Both the position numbers and the translations under genes were made by a program. From contig CAMWRH010000007.1 in the NCBI GenBank assembly GCA_947176605.1, positions 1-64,000 of the forward strand: a DNA stretch of 64,000 nucleotides, in the 5' to 3' direction. The notes beneath the pieces are model-generated. The model worked only from the letters and a program-made list of their open reading frames with translations. It ran no database searches and was not told the DNA's origin. Positions 1-8,434 of this stretch are shown in pieces; the first letter of the stretch is position 1; the number at the start of each line of letters is the position of its first letter. The DNA comes from an uncultured Porphyromonadaceae bacterium. Its GTDB lineage: Bacteria > Bacteroidota > Bacteroidia > Bacteroidales > Muribaculaceae.

Positions 1-26
1 GGTGAGGAGGGGTGCGTGGGGGTGGA

Positions 27-1157
27 TCAGTCGGGATTGGAAATCAGTTCGGCGGCATATTTCGGGGCCACGGTAGTGCCCAGGCGGCGGCGCATCAGGC
101 GGTAGCCGTTGATCTGCCATTCACGGCGCGGGCTGGGCTGCAGCAGCGGGGCGAGTTCGCGGATGATATTGGGCACGGTGCACTTGTGCACCAGAAGTTC
201 CGGCACGATCGAATTCCCCACGATCAGATTCGGGAGCGACACATACTTCACCTTCAGCAGCTTCTCCATCACCTTATAGCTCCACTTCCGTCCGTTGGCG
301 CGGTAGCACACCACCTGCGGGGTGCCTACGAGGGCCGTCTCCAGAGTGGCGGTGCCCGAAGTGACCAGAGCCGCCTTCGAATACTTGATAAGCGTCGGCG
401 TGGCGCCGAACGCCACCTTCAGCCCCGGATCCTGGGCCACCTCCCGATAGAAGATTTCCGGTATGGCCGGCGCGGCGGCCACCACATACTGGAACTCCGG
501 ATAATGCCTTGCGGCCTCGATCATCAGCGGGAGGTTGTTGCGGATCTCCCCTCGGCGCGAGCCGGGCACAAGCGCGATGATGGGGCGCTGGTCGGTAATC
601 CCCTGGCGCTCCATGAAATGGCGCAGCGGGGCGATGTGCCCCATGGCATAGTCGATTTCCTCGACCGAAGGATTGCCTACATATGTAATATGGTCGTATC
701 CCCGTCGGCGGTAGAAATCCACCTCAAAGGGGAGTATCGAATAGAGCCTGTCGACGTAGCGGCGTATCGACTTGATGCGCCACTCCTTCCAGGCCCATAT
801 CTTTGGCGAAATGTAATAGTCCACACGTATGCCGAGGCGCGATGCGAAGCGGGCGAGCTTAAGGTTGAATCCGGGGAAATCGACAAGCACCAGCACATCC
901 GGGCGCCATTGGGCCACAATCTCCTTGGCGCGGCGCAGATTGCGCCACAGCGAGGGGAGATGGCGCAGCACCTCGCTGAATCCCATCACATTCAGCCGGT
1001 CATAATGTATGTCGGGTTCCACTCCGGCCTTTGCGGCCATGAGGTCGCCGCCGATGAAGCGGAACGTGGCGGCCGCATCCTCCTTGCGGAGCGCTTCGAT
1101 AAGGCGGGAGGCATGGAGGTCGCCCGATGCCTCGCCGGCAATCAGCATATATTTCAT
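27..1157 (-). CDS. lpxB: Lipid-A-disaccharide synthase
   Basis: A 376-residue protein with the opening GEASGDLHA and the motif GNPSVEE typical of glycosyltransferase family 19. LpxB joins UDP-2,3-diacylglucosamine to lipid X to give the lipid A disaccharide at the inner face of the cytoplasmic membrane. Length is normal for the family and the start at MKYMLIAGEASGD needs no adjustment. A promoter-like sequence lies upstream at 1325-1355, leaving a leader of about 160 bases. No other lipid A gene is adjacent. The identification is secure. Confidence 0.96.
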   Translation of the reverse strand: MKYMLIAGEASGDLHASRLIEALRKEDAAATFRFIGGDLMAAKAGVEPDIHYDRLNVMGFSEVLRHLPSLWRNLRRAKEIVAQWRPDVLVLVDFPGFNLKLARFASRLGIRVDYYISPKIWAWKEWRIKSIRRYVDRLYSILPFEVDFYRRRGYDHITYVGNPSVEEIDYAMGHIAPLRHFMERQGITDQRPIIALVPGSRRGEIRNNLPLMIEAARHYPEFQYVVAAAPAIPEIFYREVAQDPGLKVAFGATPTLIKYSKAALVTSGTATLETALVGTPQVVCYRANGRKWSYKVMEKLLKVKYVSLPNLIVGNSIVPELLVHKCTVPNIIRELAPLLQPSPRREWQINGYRLMRRRLGTTVAPKYAAELISNPD

Positions 1158-1324
1158 AGTTGGTCGACGAATCAGTCAGATCCCCCTTCGTGACGCGGGC
1201 CAAGGGATGCGGGGTGCCCCCCTCGGTAGGGCTCCGGGTGATACTAAGGGGGGTATCCTTGCGTTATATCACAATAGGAGCCTTTCGGCACGGTCTGCGC
1301 CGGTCACGAGGCGTGATTATGCTG

Positions 1325-1355
1325 CAAATTTAGCAAATATTCCGTCATGCTCCAA
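1325..1355 (-). promoter_or_regulatory. Promoter-like site for lpxB
   Basis: Read on the minus strand this is TTG, 20 bases, then TAAATTTG, which fits the Bacteroidetes housekeeping consensus (TTTG / TAnnTTTG). It sits about 170 bases before the lpxB start. It is a sequence match only. Confidence 0.5.
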
Positions 1356-1405
1356 TATATGACCGGCCAATAACCGGTCAATAACCTATTAATATTGTCA
1401 ACACG

Positions 1406-2809
1406 ATGCGATATCTCCTGATACTGTTTTTCCTGCTGCTCGCCTCCGTGGGTGTGCAGTCGTGCATATCCGATGATTTCACCGATTCGTCATCGGTGCG
1501 TCTGCGCTTCTCTACGGATACGGTCACATTCGATACCGTATTCACCGGACTCGGCACCCCGACGGCGCGCCTGAAGGTGTTCAATCCCGATAAAAAGGGG
1601 GTCAACATCTCGTCGATACGTTTCAGCAATCCGGAGTCGGCCTTCTCGATGAATGTGGACGGTGTGAGCGGTTCTTCTTTCAGCAACGTGGAGATACGCG
1701 GCGGCGACTCGATATTCATCTTCATAGAGTGTTACATACCCGAAGACCGGGAGCAGCGCCCGTTTCTTGTGGAGGACCGTCTGCAGTTCACCACCAACGG
1801 CACCACGCAGAGCGTGCAGGTAGAGGCCTACGGGCAGAATGTCAGCCGGCTGCGCAACGTGGAGGTCACATCCGACATGACCCTTACGGCCGACATCCCC
1901 TATGTGGTGTTTGATTCGCTTACCGTGCGCCCCGGGGCCACGCTGCGCATCAATCCGGGAGTGCAGCTGCTTTTCCACGACAAGGCCTCGCTCGTGGTGG
2001 AAGGCACGCTTGAGGCCATCGGCGAACCCGGCAAACTGATCGCCATGCGTGGCGACCGCCTCGACGACGTGCTCCCCGACGTGGGCTACGATATCATGGC
2101 CGGACAGTGGAAGGGGGTGCGCATAGCCGCCGGATCATTCGGCAACCGTATGGAATACTGCGACATGCGCAGCACCTCCGAAGGGCTCCGCATCGACTCC
2201 ACGGCCGACTTGACCCGGCAGAAACTGACCCTCGTCAATTCATGGCTGCACAATTCGCAGACCACCGTGCTCAGTAGCCGCTACGCCAAGGTGGATGCCT
2301 ACGGGTGCATCTTCTCCGAGGCCGCCGGAGCGGTGGTGAGCCTTACGGGAGGGGTGCATGACTTCTCGCAGTGCACACTGGCCAACTATTACCTCTTCAG
2401 CGTGATTTCCAGTCCGATACTGTCGCTCTACCATCTTCTGCCTGAAGATGCCGCATCGGGCAATCCGAATCCGCTGATGAGCGCCACCTTCTCCAACAGC
2501 ATCATCTACGGTCTTGCCTCCGACATCAACGAGGGAGACCTGACCGGATCCGACGTATATCTTCGCTACGTGCTGATGAAGGCAGCAGGGAGCGATGATG
2601 CCAACTTCATCCACTGCCTGTGGGACACCGACCCCGAATTCGAGACCATCCGCGAAGATTACTACTTCAACTACCGTCTCAAAGAGGATTCTCCGGCCAT
2701 CGGGGCCGGCGACGCCACCCTGACTGCCCCGCAGACAGCGAGCGACATCGACGGCATACGCCGCGCCGTTCCCCCGGCCCTCGGCGCCTACTCGGCCGCC
2801 GACCGCTGA
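1406..2809 (+). CDS. Secreted lipoprotein with beta-helix-like body
   Basis: A 467-residue protein starting with a hydrophobic signal of about 18 residues that ends in the lipobox VQSC, so it is likely anchored in a membrane by lipid. An N-terminal Ig-like region (about residues 25-140) is followed by a body with repeated short strands, such as LVVEGTLEAIG and WKGVRIAAGSFGNRMEYCDM, resembling right-handed parallel beta-helix proteins. It ends six bases before the convergent antitoxin gene. The role is unknown; carbohydrate or surface binding would be a guess. Confidence 0.75.
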   Translation: MRYLLILFFLLLASVGVQSCISDDFTDSSSVRLRFSTDTVTFDTVFTGLGTPTARLKVFNPDKKGVNISSIRFSNPESAFSMNVDGVSGSSFSNVEIRGGDSIFIFIECYIPEDREQRPFLVEDRLQFTTNGTTQSVQVEAYGQNVSRLRNVEVTSDMTLTADIPYVVFDSLTVRPGATLRINPGVQLLFHDKASLVVEGTLEAIGEPGKLIAMRGDRLDDVLPDVGYDIMAGQWKGVRIAAGSFGNRMEYCDMRSTSEGLRIDSTADLTRQKLTLVNSWLHNSQTTVLSSRYAKVDAYGCIFSEAAGAVVSLTGGVHDFSQCTLANYYLFSVISSPILSLYHLLPEDAASGNPNPLMSATFSNSIIYGLASDINEGDLTGSDVYLRYVLMKAAGSDDANFIHCLWDTDPEFETIREDYYFNYRLKEDSPAIGAGDATLTAPQTASDIDGIRRAVPPALGAYSAADR

Positions 2810-2815
2810 CCTTGT

Positions 2816-3925
2816 TTACCCTGAAATCTTGGCCGCACGATATCCACGTATATTCGAGCAGTATGTCTCATGTTTATACCGTGATACTGCCACTATCGCG
2901 CTAATACCGTTTTTTTCGGCCTCCCTGGCAATGGTACTGACCACTATGTCAGGCATCAGGCTTGTGGGCCGGGCCGATATGATACGCGCCCATTTTTCGG
3001 GGGATATAAGGGCATTATTGGCAAATTCATCAGCCTCAATATCCTCTTTGGAAGTTGATTTCCTGTCATCTCCAATGGAAATATATGATTTGCCACTTGT
3101 AAAATGCAGCTTGATATGCCCTAATTCATGCAGCACGTCAAACACAAGACGCTCTCTGTCATGATGTCTGTCGGCGACAGCTATGGCAGGCTTACCCTCC
3201 ACCATCATCGAACAGGCATTGACCGGAGCCCCGTCAAAAGCGGGTAACTGCAGATATGTGATGCCATTATTGCAAAGCACTTCCCTGATCCGGTCGCATG
3301 CAGGGTGGCTGCTATTTGCAATTTCGGCAACCTGTGCGGCTGCGGTGTCACAATTATCGGGGCAGTAGACTTGGGTGATTTCAGATCTTGCAGCCTCCGA
3401 CCATGCGAGAAGAAGCCATGTCCGCATGTTGACCTCATCAAACGTCCGGCTTTCATTGCGTGAGAAATACCCTACGGTATTTACTTCCAGCGCCTGGAGT
3501 CTGTTTAGATCAATGTCAAGCATCTCCTTAAGGGTCTGCAATCTGATTTCAGACTTCGGGCTGGAAATGTCGAAATACCTGTATAATGCATGGAGATTAA
3601 GACGTGAACCCAGTGATTGCTCTTCTGTCAAAGCTTCCAATCCGGCGGTGTCAAGTTGCGCTTGACGTTTGGTCACATAAAAATACCGGTTTTGCAGATT
3701 CATCCAGTTCTGGAAGGGGATTCCGAGGGCATCCTGCAGTTTTATGGCAATAGCTTCCGTGATGTTTCGTTTCCCTTTAATCAGGTCACTCAGATTCGGA
3801 GCCGGCATACCAATTGCAGCTGCAAAGTCTTTCTGCTTAATGCCACGGGCTTTAAGTTCCTTTTTCAGCACCACACCCGGATGGGTTGCGGTAATGGGGA
3901 TTATCGGGTTAGCGTTTGTTGCCAT
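2816..3925 (-). CDS. HigA-type antitoxin with ImmA/IrrE-like domain
   Basis: A 369-residue protein. Residues 15-70 form an XRE-type helix-turn-helix with HPGVVLKKELKARG near the start, as in HigA antitoxins. The C-terminal half carries HELGH at about residue 267 with a downstream E-x-x-AD-x-FA stretch, the zinc-binding pattern of ImmA/IrrE (peptidase M78) proteins. Its first codon overlaps the end of the toxin gene by 17 bases, so the two are co-transcribed toxin first, the HigBA order. It probably neutralises the toxin and represses the operon. The protease-like domain makes it about three times the length of a plain HigA. Confidence 0.85.
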   Translation of the reverse strand: MATNANPIIPITATHPGVVLKKELKARGIKQKDFAAAIGMPAPNLSDLIKGKRNITEAIAIKLQDALGIPFQNWMNLQNRYFYVTKRQAQLDTAGLEALTEEQSLGSRLNLHALYRYFDISSPKSEIRLQTLKEMLDIDLNRLQALEVNTVGYFSRNESRTFDEVNMRTWLLLAWSEAARSEITQVYCPDNCDTAAAQVAEIANSSHPACDRIREVLCNNGITYLQLPAFDGAPVNACSMMVEGKPAIAVADRHHDRERLVFDVLHELGHIKLHFTSGKSYISIGDDRKSTSKEDIEADEFANNALISPEKWARIISARPTSLMPDIVVSTIAREAEKNGISAIVAVSRYKHETYCSNIRGYRAAKISG

Positions 3926-4232
3926 AATGAGTCGAATCTATTTCAATTAATCTAACTTCAATACCATCTTCATGTTCGGTAAACAGTAGCCTTTCTACGC
4001 GGCCATTATCTATCCTTACCGAACTTTCAGGCCGGTATCTTAATTTCTCATAATGCAGGTAGCTGTATGATTTCAGGTCATTTACCGTATCTACCGAGAA
4101 CATCAGATCTACGACCGCTATAAAATCGTCAACGAAACGTCTACTGCGGCATAGTTTCTTGTATCTGCTGTCTTTAGTCTTGCCTGTTTCATACATTTCC
4201 TGCAGGGAGTTGTCTGTAAAAGTAACGTTCAT
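3909..4232 (-). CDS. RelE/ParE-family toxin, HigB-like
   Basis: A 107-residue basic protein placed directly before the HTH antitoxin, containing LCRSRRFVDDFIAVVDLM and a strand-rich C-terminus (RLLFTEHEDGIEVRLIEID). Family proteins of this type cleave mRNA on the ribosome. The start at 4232 (MNVTFTDN) is preferred over the upstream ATG at 4253, because that one falls inside the -7 promoter box at 4251-4258. The family assignment rests on size, context and weak sequence pattern. Confidence 0.7.
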   Translation of the reverse strand: MNVTFTDNSLQEMYETGKTKDSRYKKLCRSRRFVDDFIAVVDLMFSVDTVNDLKSYSYLHYEKLRYRPESSVRIDNGRVERLLFTEHEDGIEVRLIEIDSTHYGNKR

Positions 4233-4250
4233 GTGCGGTGAAATGATGCG

Positions 4251-4284
4251 CAAAGATAGTTGGAATTATCTGTTTTTGATAATT
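4251..4284 (-). promoter_or_regulatory. -7 box and possible operator of toxin-antitoxin pair
   Basis: The minus strand reads TATCTTTG at 4251-4258, a perfect TAnnTTTG box 19 bases before the toxin start. Just upstream, AATTATC and GATAATT (4264-4284) form an inverted repeat with a seven-base spacer, a plausible autoregulatory operator for the HTH antitoxin. No clear -33 element is seen. Confidence 0.4.
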
Positions 4285-4340
4285 TTATTTGTTAAAATAA
4301 CCTAAACATAAATGCGTATTGGAATATTGGGGATAACAGC

Positions 4341-4363
4341 GCCGGCCCGCATCGCGGGCCGGC
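4341..4363 (-). terminator. Hairpin after the 4396-5394 gene
   Basis: A perfect 10-bp GC stem (GCCGGCCCGC / GCGGGCCGGC) with a three-base loop lies 33 bases past the stop codon. No strong T-run follows, so termination efficiency is uncertain. Confidence 0.5.
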
Positions 4364-4395
4364 GGATATGATGGGTCAGTCGGGGTCAGTCGGGA

Positions 4396-5394
4396 TCAAT
4401 CGGTAGATTCGGGGGCATCGTATTCCATGTATTCAAGATACATGATTGTGGGGCGGCGGTGGTGGAAGATCCATATCGGTTCGGCTTCCCTCAGAGGGTC
4501 AAGGGTGCGGTACCATCTGCCTTTCTTAGACGTATAATTGAATACGGCGATTGTAAAATCTTCATCGGGGATGAAGTTGTACGGTTCCACGGTAAGTACC
4601 GCAGTAGGAGGCATGTCGAGCGGCACGGGCAACTTATACAGAAACGTATTCCCTTTCACATCCTCCTTATGGATGTCGAAATAGATCGGTTCGTAAATTT
4701 CCACCGGCCTGCGCCCCGGAGTAGAGATGGTGTCACCATCGTATATCCTCACTCTGAACGATATGCAGGGCACCATGCGGTCGGAGTTGACGATATTTAT
4801 CCCTACTCCTGTCAGTCGGTTGAATTTATTTTTTCTGGTTTCCAGTTCGATACCCATGAAATATGTCACCCCTACCGACAGAATCCGGCCGAGCGAGTCG
4901 AGCTGTCCGGCTGTAGGCGGGGTGTTGGGTACCCCCATTTTAGCCTTAATCAACCCTTTCCGTTTTCTTCCGAGATATTTCAGTTTGCCGTTCTTAAGGG
5001 GGGTCACCGTAGTTTCCCACAGTGTCAGATATGCCGGTTCAAGAGATGCCACAAACAGGTCGTCGGTCACTTGCCCGGCCGATATGGAGCATTTCAGCGG
5101 TTTGTGGTTAAAAGCCGTGATGTAGCCCCTTACGGATGTGGTGTCATTTGGGAGATCGAACCGCAGTTCGCCATTTGCATCGGCCACGCCATATCCGATT
5201 GGATGGAGGTCGATTGTAGCGAAAGGGATAGGCTCATTGTTATCAGCAGATATCACGCGGATTGTCAAGGCATTTGCGACTCCGGTGAGCAAGGCCAACG
5301 AAAAGGCAAGCAATACTGCCAGACAGCGGTGGATATCTGTAATTCGCCGCAGGGCGTATGTGTGTATTTCAGACAGATGGGATGTGATATTCAT
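4396..5394 (-). CDS. Secreted carboxypeptidase-regulatory-like domain protein
   Basis: A 332-residue protein. The start at 5394 (MNITSHLSE) is chosen because a signal sequence follows (CLAVLLAFSLALLTGVANA); an upstream ATG at 5487 would overlap the promoter. After cleavage comes TIRVISADNNEPIPFATIDL, the pattern of the beta-sandwich CarboxypepD_reg-like domain common in Bacteroidetes surface proteins. The C-terminal 200 residues are unrecognised. The gene stands alone with its own promoter. No catalytic motif is visible. Confidence 0.7.
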   Translation of the reverse strand: MNITSHLSEIHTYALRRITDIHRCLAVLLAFSLALLTGVANALTIRVISADNNEPIPFATIDLHPIGYGVADANGELRFDLPNDTTSVRGYITAFNHKPLKCSISAGQVTDDLFVASLEPAYLTLWETTVTPLKNGKLKYLGRKRKGLIKAKMGVPNTPPTAGQLDSLGRILSVGVTYFMGIELETRKNKFNRLTGVGINIVNSDRMVPCISFRVRIYDGDTISTPGRRPVEIYEPIYFDIHKEDVKGNTFLYKLPVPLDMPPTAVLTVEPYNFIPDEDFTIAVFNYTSKKGRWYRTLDPLREAEPIWIFHHRRPTIMYLEYMEYDAPESTD

Positions 5395-5484
5395 AATGGC
5401 AGGCAGATGTGTATGATTGCGTATTATTGTTGGGGTAACGGGTAAATCTGTTATGATATAGTGGAAATATATTAAATTCCGTAG

Positions 5485-5515
5485 CAAAATTAATGATTAT
5501 AATTTGAAAATCAAA
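5485..5515 (-). promoter_or_regulatory. Promoter of the 4396-5394 gene
   Basis: The minus strand reads TTTG, 19 bases, TAATTTTG: a full match to the Bacteroidetes consensus. It predicts a leader of about 85 bases. Confidence 0.6.
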
Positions 5516-5995
5516 ATATCTGATTGTTTTTTTTAGGGAAAATTTTGAAGCTGATGTAAATATATGGTGCGTATCACAGTGTATTGTGATGGAAGAGTGG
5601 CGTATGGATGTGTATTGTGAAAGCGATCGTAGACTCCGGCAGAAGGATTTTTCGTGGGAGAGGGTCTTAATCCATTCTGACGCAGATTTTTTATAACATA
5701 AAATTTACAGAAATTACTATTGGTTAGTGATTGATAGCAGCTGCGCGAAAATCAGACTGTAGCATAATGATTCTACAGATGTAAAATCATTATTAAAATC
5801 CTTGTTTCAGTAGTCACGGCGCAATTTATAAAATGTAAGATATAAACTTTTGTCACACTTCATCCGTTGTATGCGTTGTAACAAATCCAAATATTTTTTG
5901 CCGATTTCGGTGCGGAGCGAAATCGACTAAAAAATAAACTCGCAGATTGTATAAAATTGAACACTTACTTATTGGTTTAACTTTACAAAACTGTA
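5516..5995. other. Intergenic region before broken receptor
   Basis: An AT-rich stretch of about 480 bases without a credible gene. It holds a hairpin near 5903-5926 (GATTTCG / CGAAATC) and a near-consensus plus-strand promoter (TTG 5957-5959, 18 bases, TAACTTTA 5978-5985) ten bases before the receptor start. Confidence 0.45.
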
Positions 5996-6511
5996 ATGCG
6001 TATGAAAGGTCACACTTCTACCTTTGCCATCGCTATGTCTGTACTCGTATTAACGGTGGCAGCTCAATCAGCTTCGGTTTCGGCTCAGTCGGGTGTCGCG
6101 GATACCGACAGTGTCGCGTCGGTTATGCCGAAGAGTGCAATTCCCGCAACGGTTTATGCCGACAGTGTCGCGTCGCCAGTGCCTGACCCGGCATTTACAG
6201 CAGGGGAATATGCCGATAATATGGAGTATTCGGATACTACGGATTACACAGATCTGGATGAAATCGTGATTACGGCCGACCTTCAGCAGCGTGAAGGAAC
6301 GCGCGATCTTATCACTGTCACCAAAAGCATGCAGGAATCATCGAAAAATACCGGCGAATTGATGGGGCAGGTGCCGGGAATGTTTTATAACACGCTGTCG
6401 GATGAACTCATATATCGTGGTTCGCAGAATGTGATTATACTTGTAGACGGTGTAAAGAAAGATGCCGGATATATAAAGCTTTCTATAATCATTTCCAAAT
6501 TTTTTTTTTAA
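5996..6511 (+). pseudogene. TonB-dependent receptor, 5' fragment
   Basis: It encodes a signal peptide ending near VSAQS and a low-complexity linker. The start of a TonB plug domain follows: LDEIVITADLQQREGTRDL, then RGSQNVIILVDGVKKDAGYI. The match stops abruptly at about 6475 and the frame ends in an AT-rich tail at 6511. Full receptors of this type are about 700 residues (compare the intact one at 19125-21245), so more than three quarters is missing. An IS110-family gene lies immediately downstream. A possible remnant of the C-terminus is found at 8348-8434. Function is certainly lost. Confidence 0.85.
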
Positions 6512-6563
6512 AAAAATGGAACTTTTGTCCAATTTATAATTGTAGAAGTCTCGATGGCTCAAC

Positions 6564-6578
6564 GGGGGCTCCGCCCCC
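6564..6578. repeat. GC-rich hairpin beside IS110 gene
   Basis: GGGGGC-TCC-GCCCCC is a short perfect hairpin, followed by further GC-rich palindromic bases up to 6600. It has the same CTCCG-centred style as the hairpins at 7937-8137. Confidence 0.5.
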
Positions 6579-6616
6579 TCGCCGCCGGGCTTCCCCCGGA
6601 GAAGAGAGGAATGTCT

Positions 6617-7663
6617 TTATACTGCGGTTCCCCAATTCTTCTTTGATTTTGCATGCTTCTCAATATCGAACGGAGTATGATTGCGCACCATTGCCAGAAG
6701 AACGTTGATTACCTTGAACTTGCAGTTGTTTTTTGCCTTATACGGGTGAACTCCTCTTGCCACAAGCCTGTCATAATAAGGCCTTATGACCGGATTGTCA
6801 TGCACGATGGCACTGTTTACGCAGGCGGTGATGAGAGCATTTGTAGATCCGTCTCTGTACCTACTTGTACGTGCGGGCTTGTCAATGCTTGTCCCGGATT
6901 GCTTCCTGTGCGGAACAACACCGATATAGCATCCTAACTCTTTGGAATCGGTCATATTCTGAAAGTTCCTCGTCTTTATGGTCAGAGCGGCGATGGTGAC
7001 AAATCCGACACCCTTAAATGACTTCAGGATTTCGTATGTATGACTGAACTCCTCTGATTCCTTAAGCAGTTTCTCAATCTCCCTGTCTATTTTATTCAAG
7101 GTTTTCTTCACACTGTCAAGCTGGCTTAAAATCAACTTCCTTGCACACGGAGAATCATCGAGAGCTCCACTTTTGAGCTGATTGTTCTTGGCCACCTTGT
7201 CCTTTGTCAGCATGACATGGGCTGCATAAAGGGATTTGAGCTTTTTCATGTCCTGGCTGTCAAGAGAATACGCCTTGATCTCGTCGCTGTAATTCGTCAG
7301 GGCATATCTGGCTATCCTGCTTGAGTCGATCCTGTCGTTCTTTTCACGGACTATTCCACACTTGCGGTGGATAACCAAAGCTGATTCCAACCACATGAAA
7401 TATTTTTTCTTCGCAAGGTAGTCACAAAGGCCGATGCTGTACACACCGGTATGTTCTCCGCAAAAGATCCATGAGGACTTATCCTTCGCTTCAGGAGTTG
7501 GCTTCAAGGTGTTCTTCACCCATTTCTCGAACTCTCTGAATCCTTTGGAGTCGTTGTTGAACTTGTTGTAACCGAGCTCCTGGAAGCGGTCGTCCTCACG
7601 ACGCAACACAGTGGCATCGAAAGTTTTTTTGGAAAAATCTATTCCAATTGAAATTTTCTTCAT
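6617..7663 (-). CDS. IS110-family transposase (DEDD recombinase)
   Basis: A 348-residue protein. The N-terminal RuvC-like DEDD domain shows GIDFSKKTFDA (first Asp), CGEHTGVYS (Glu) and REKNDRIDSSRIARYA (two Asp). The C-terminal Tnp_20 domain shows KSFKGVGFVTIAALT and CYIGVVPHRKQSGTS, with the expected catalytic serine. The start at MKKISIGIDFSKK (7663) fits the family; the longer frame to 7804 runs into the structured leader. It appears intact. The long noncoding segment on the 5' side matches the IS110 group, in which that segment encodes a bridge RNA that selects the target. Confidence 0.93.
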   Translation of the reverse strand: MKKISIGIDFSKKTFDATVLRREDDRFQELGYNKFNNDSKGFREFEKWVKNTLKPTPEAKDKSSWIFCGEHTGVYSIGLCDYLAKKKYFMWLESALVIHRKCGIVREKNDRIDSSRIARYALTNYSDEIKAYSLDSQDMKKLKSLYAAHVMLTKDKVAKNNQLKSGALDDSPCARKLILSQLDSVKKTLNKIDREIEKLLKESEEFSHTYEILKSFKGVGFVTIAALTIKTRNFQNMTDSKELGCYIGVVPHRKQSGTSIDKPARTSRYRDGSTNALITACVNSAIVHDNPVIRPYYDRLVARGVHPYKAKNNCKFKVINVLLAMVRNHTPFDIEKHAKSKKNWGTAV

Positions 7664-7860
7664 ACCTTTATACTTTGAAATATTAGAAATGACCGATATA
7701 ACTGCGGTGACTGACACTTTATTTTGGCTCTGAGCCCAGCTTTCTATTTTGTCTCCAGTTATAAAACCCACCGGATCTTCTGCGGTTATTTGGTTCAAGA
7801 CCAAGCGTACTGGTTAGTTTATCCGGTGGGGAGGTCATCTCCTTAATACAACAAAGGTAG
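7664..7860 (-). ncRNA. Candidate bridge RNA region of IS110 element
   Basis: The leader of the transposase gene contains a 10-bp perfect stem (CCCACCGGAT / ATCCGGTGGG, about 7769-7831). This encloses a smaller stem (TTGGT / ACCAA) and unpaired loops, the general layout of a bridge RNA with guide loops. A TACCTTTG box on the minus strand at 7852-7859 could start it. Assignment is by position and fold only. Confidence 0.45.
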
Positions 7861-7936
7861 AACAAACCTCGGTTTTTAACTAGAGTAAAAGCGAACTATT
7901 TACCAATTCGTCTTTCACGATGCAAATATAAAGCGT

Positions 7937-8137
7937 ACATACAGCTGGGCGTAGCCCAAGCTGTATGTGCGCGGACTGCATGTCTTCTCTCTATTACCCC
8001 CGCTGTCGCGGAGCGACAGCGGGGGTATACATTTACAGTCCACGCCTCGACGTATAGTGTTGTCGCTCCGCGACAAAGAATAAGTATGGAGGGCTTTTTC
8101 CGCGCACCGGCAGCCTCGGCTGCGCCTCGCCGCCGGT
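7937..8137. repeat. Cluster of palindromes with CTCCGCG cores
   Basis: Four hairpins follow one another. 7937-7968 has ACATACAGC with GCTGTATGT arms; 7995-8027 has a 15-bp perfect stem with loop GGA; 8060-8076 reads TTGTCGC-TCC-GCGACAA; 8106-8137 has ACCGGC with GCCGGT arms. They share the GTCGC/GCGAC-type core also present in the inverted ends at 8155 and 8312. No coding potential is seen. Confidence 0.6.
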
Positions 8138-8154
8138 ACGGTTATCAGGCCATG

Positions 8155-8345
8155 CAACCGCTCCGCGTTATAGCGGTCGGAAGACTAAGTTTTGAGTTGA
8201 ACTGATGGTTTTCTAAGCCCAATGGACTTGACTTCGTGACGTTCTATATAATAAGTTGGACAATATCTATTGGCTGTTTCATACTATTAGAACACATAAC
8301 AACCACCTTTTTTAGTCTTCCGACCGCTAGAACGCTCCGCGGTTG
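8155..8345. mobile_element. 191-bp element with 34-bp inverted ends (MITE-like)
   Basis: The left arm 8155-8188 and right arm 8312-8345 are imperfect inverted repeats, 30 of 34 positions matching (both contain TAGCGGTCGGAAGACTAA when read inward). The 123 bases between hold no gene. Size and layout resemble a miniature inverted-repeat element, but no clear target duplication is seen. Confidence 0.55.
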
Positions 8346-8347
8346 AG

Positions 8348-8434
8348 AGGTCATACGGCTACTCCACGGTTACTGTTGCAGATATGAAGCAATTGGAACT
8401 GGAATTTAACTTGCGAAGGTTTAGTAATCAGTAA
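8348..8434 (+). pseudogene. Possible C-terminal remnant of the broken receptor
   Basis: Read in frame to the stop at 8432-8434, this gives 28 residues including YGYSTVTVADM and QLELEFNLRRF. The alternating pattern with a terminal aromatic residue resembles the last strands of an outer-membrane barrel. It starts right after the MITE-like element and ends seven bases into the convergent gene. Short length makes this tentative. Confidence 0.35.

Larger units (their letters stand above)
6485..7900 (-). mobile_element. IS110-family insertion sequence
   Basis: The element comprises the transposase and its 5' noncoding region. IS110 elements lack terminal inverted repeats and make no clear target duplication, so the ends can only be approximated. 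The left end must lie near 6475-6490, where receptor similarity stops. The right end is probably between 7860 and 7925, before the palindrome cluster. Confidence 0.7.

Noticed and set aside
12-1193. 393-codon frame antisense to lpxB
   Set aside because: lpxB is unmistakable on the other strand and the antisense product resembles no protein.
8155-8345. Invertible promoter segment
   Set aside because: Inverted ends are present, but there is no consensus promoter inside and no nearby invertase; the MITE-like reading is simpler.
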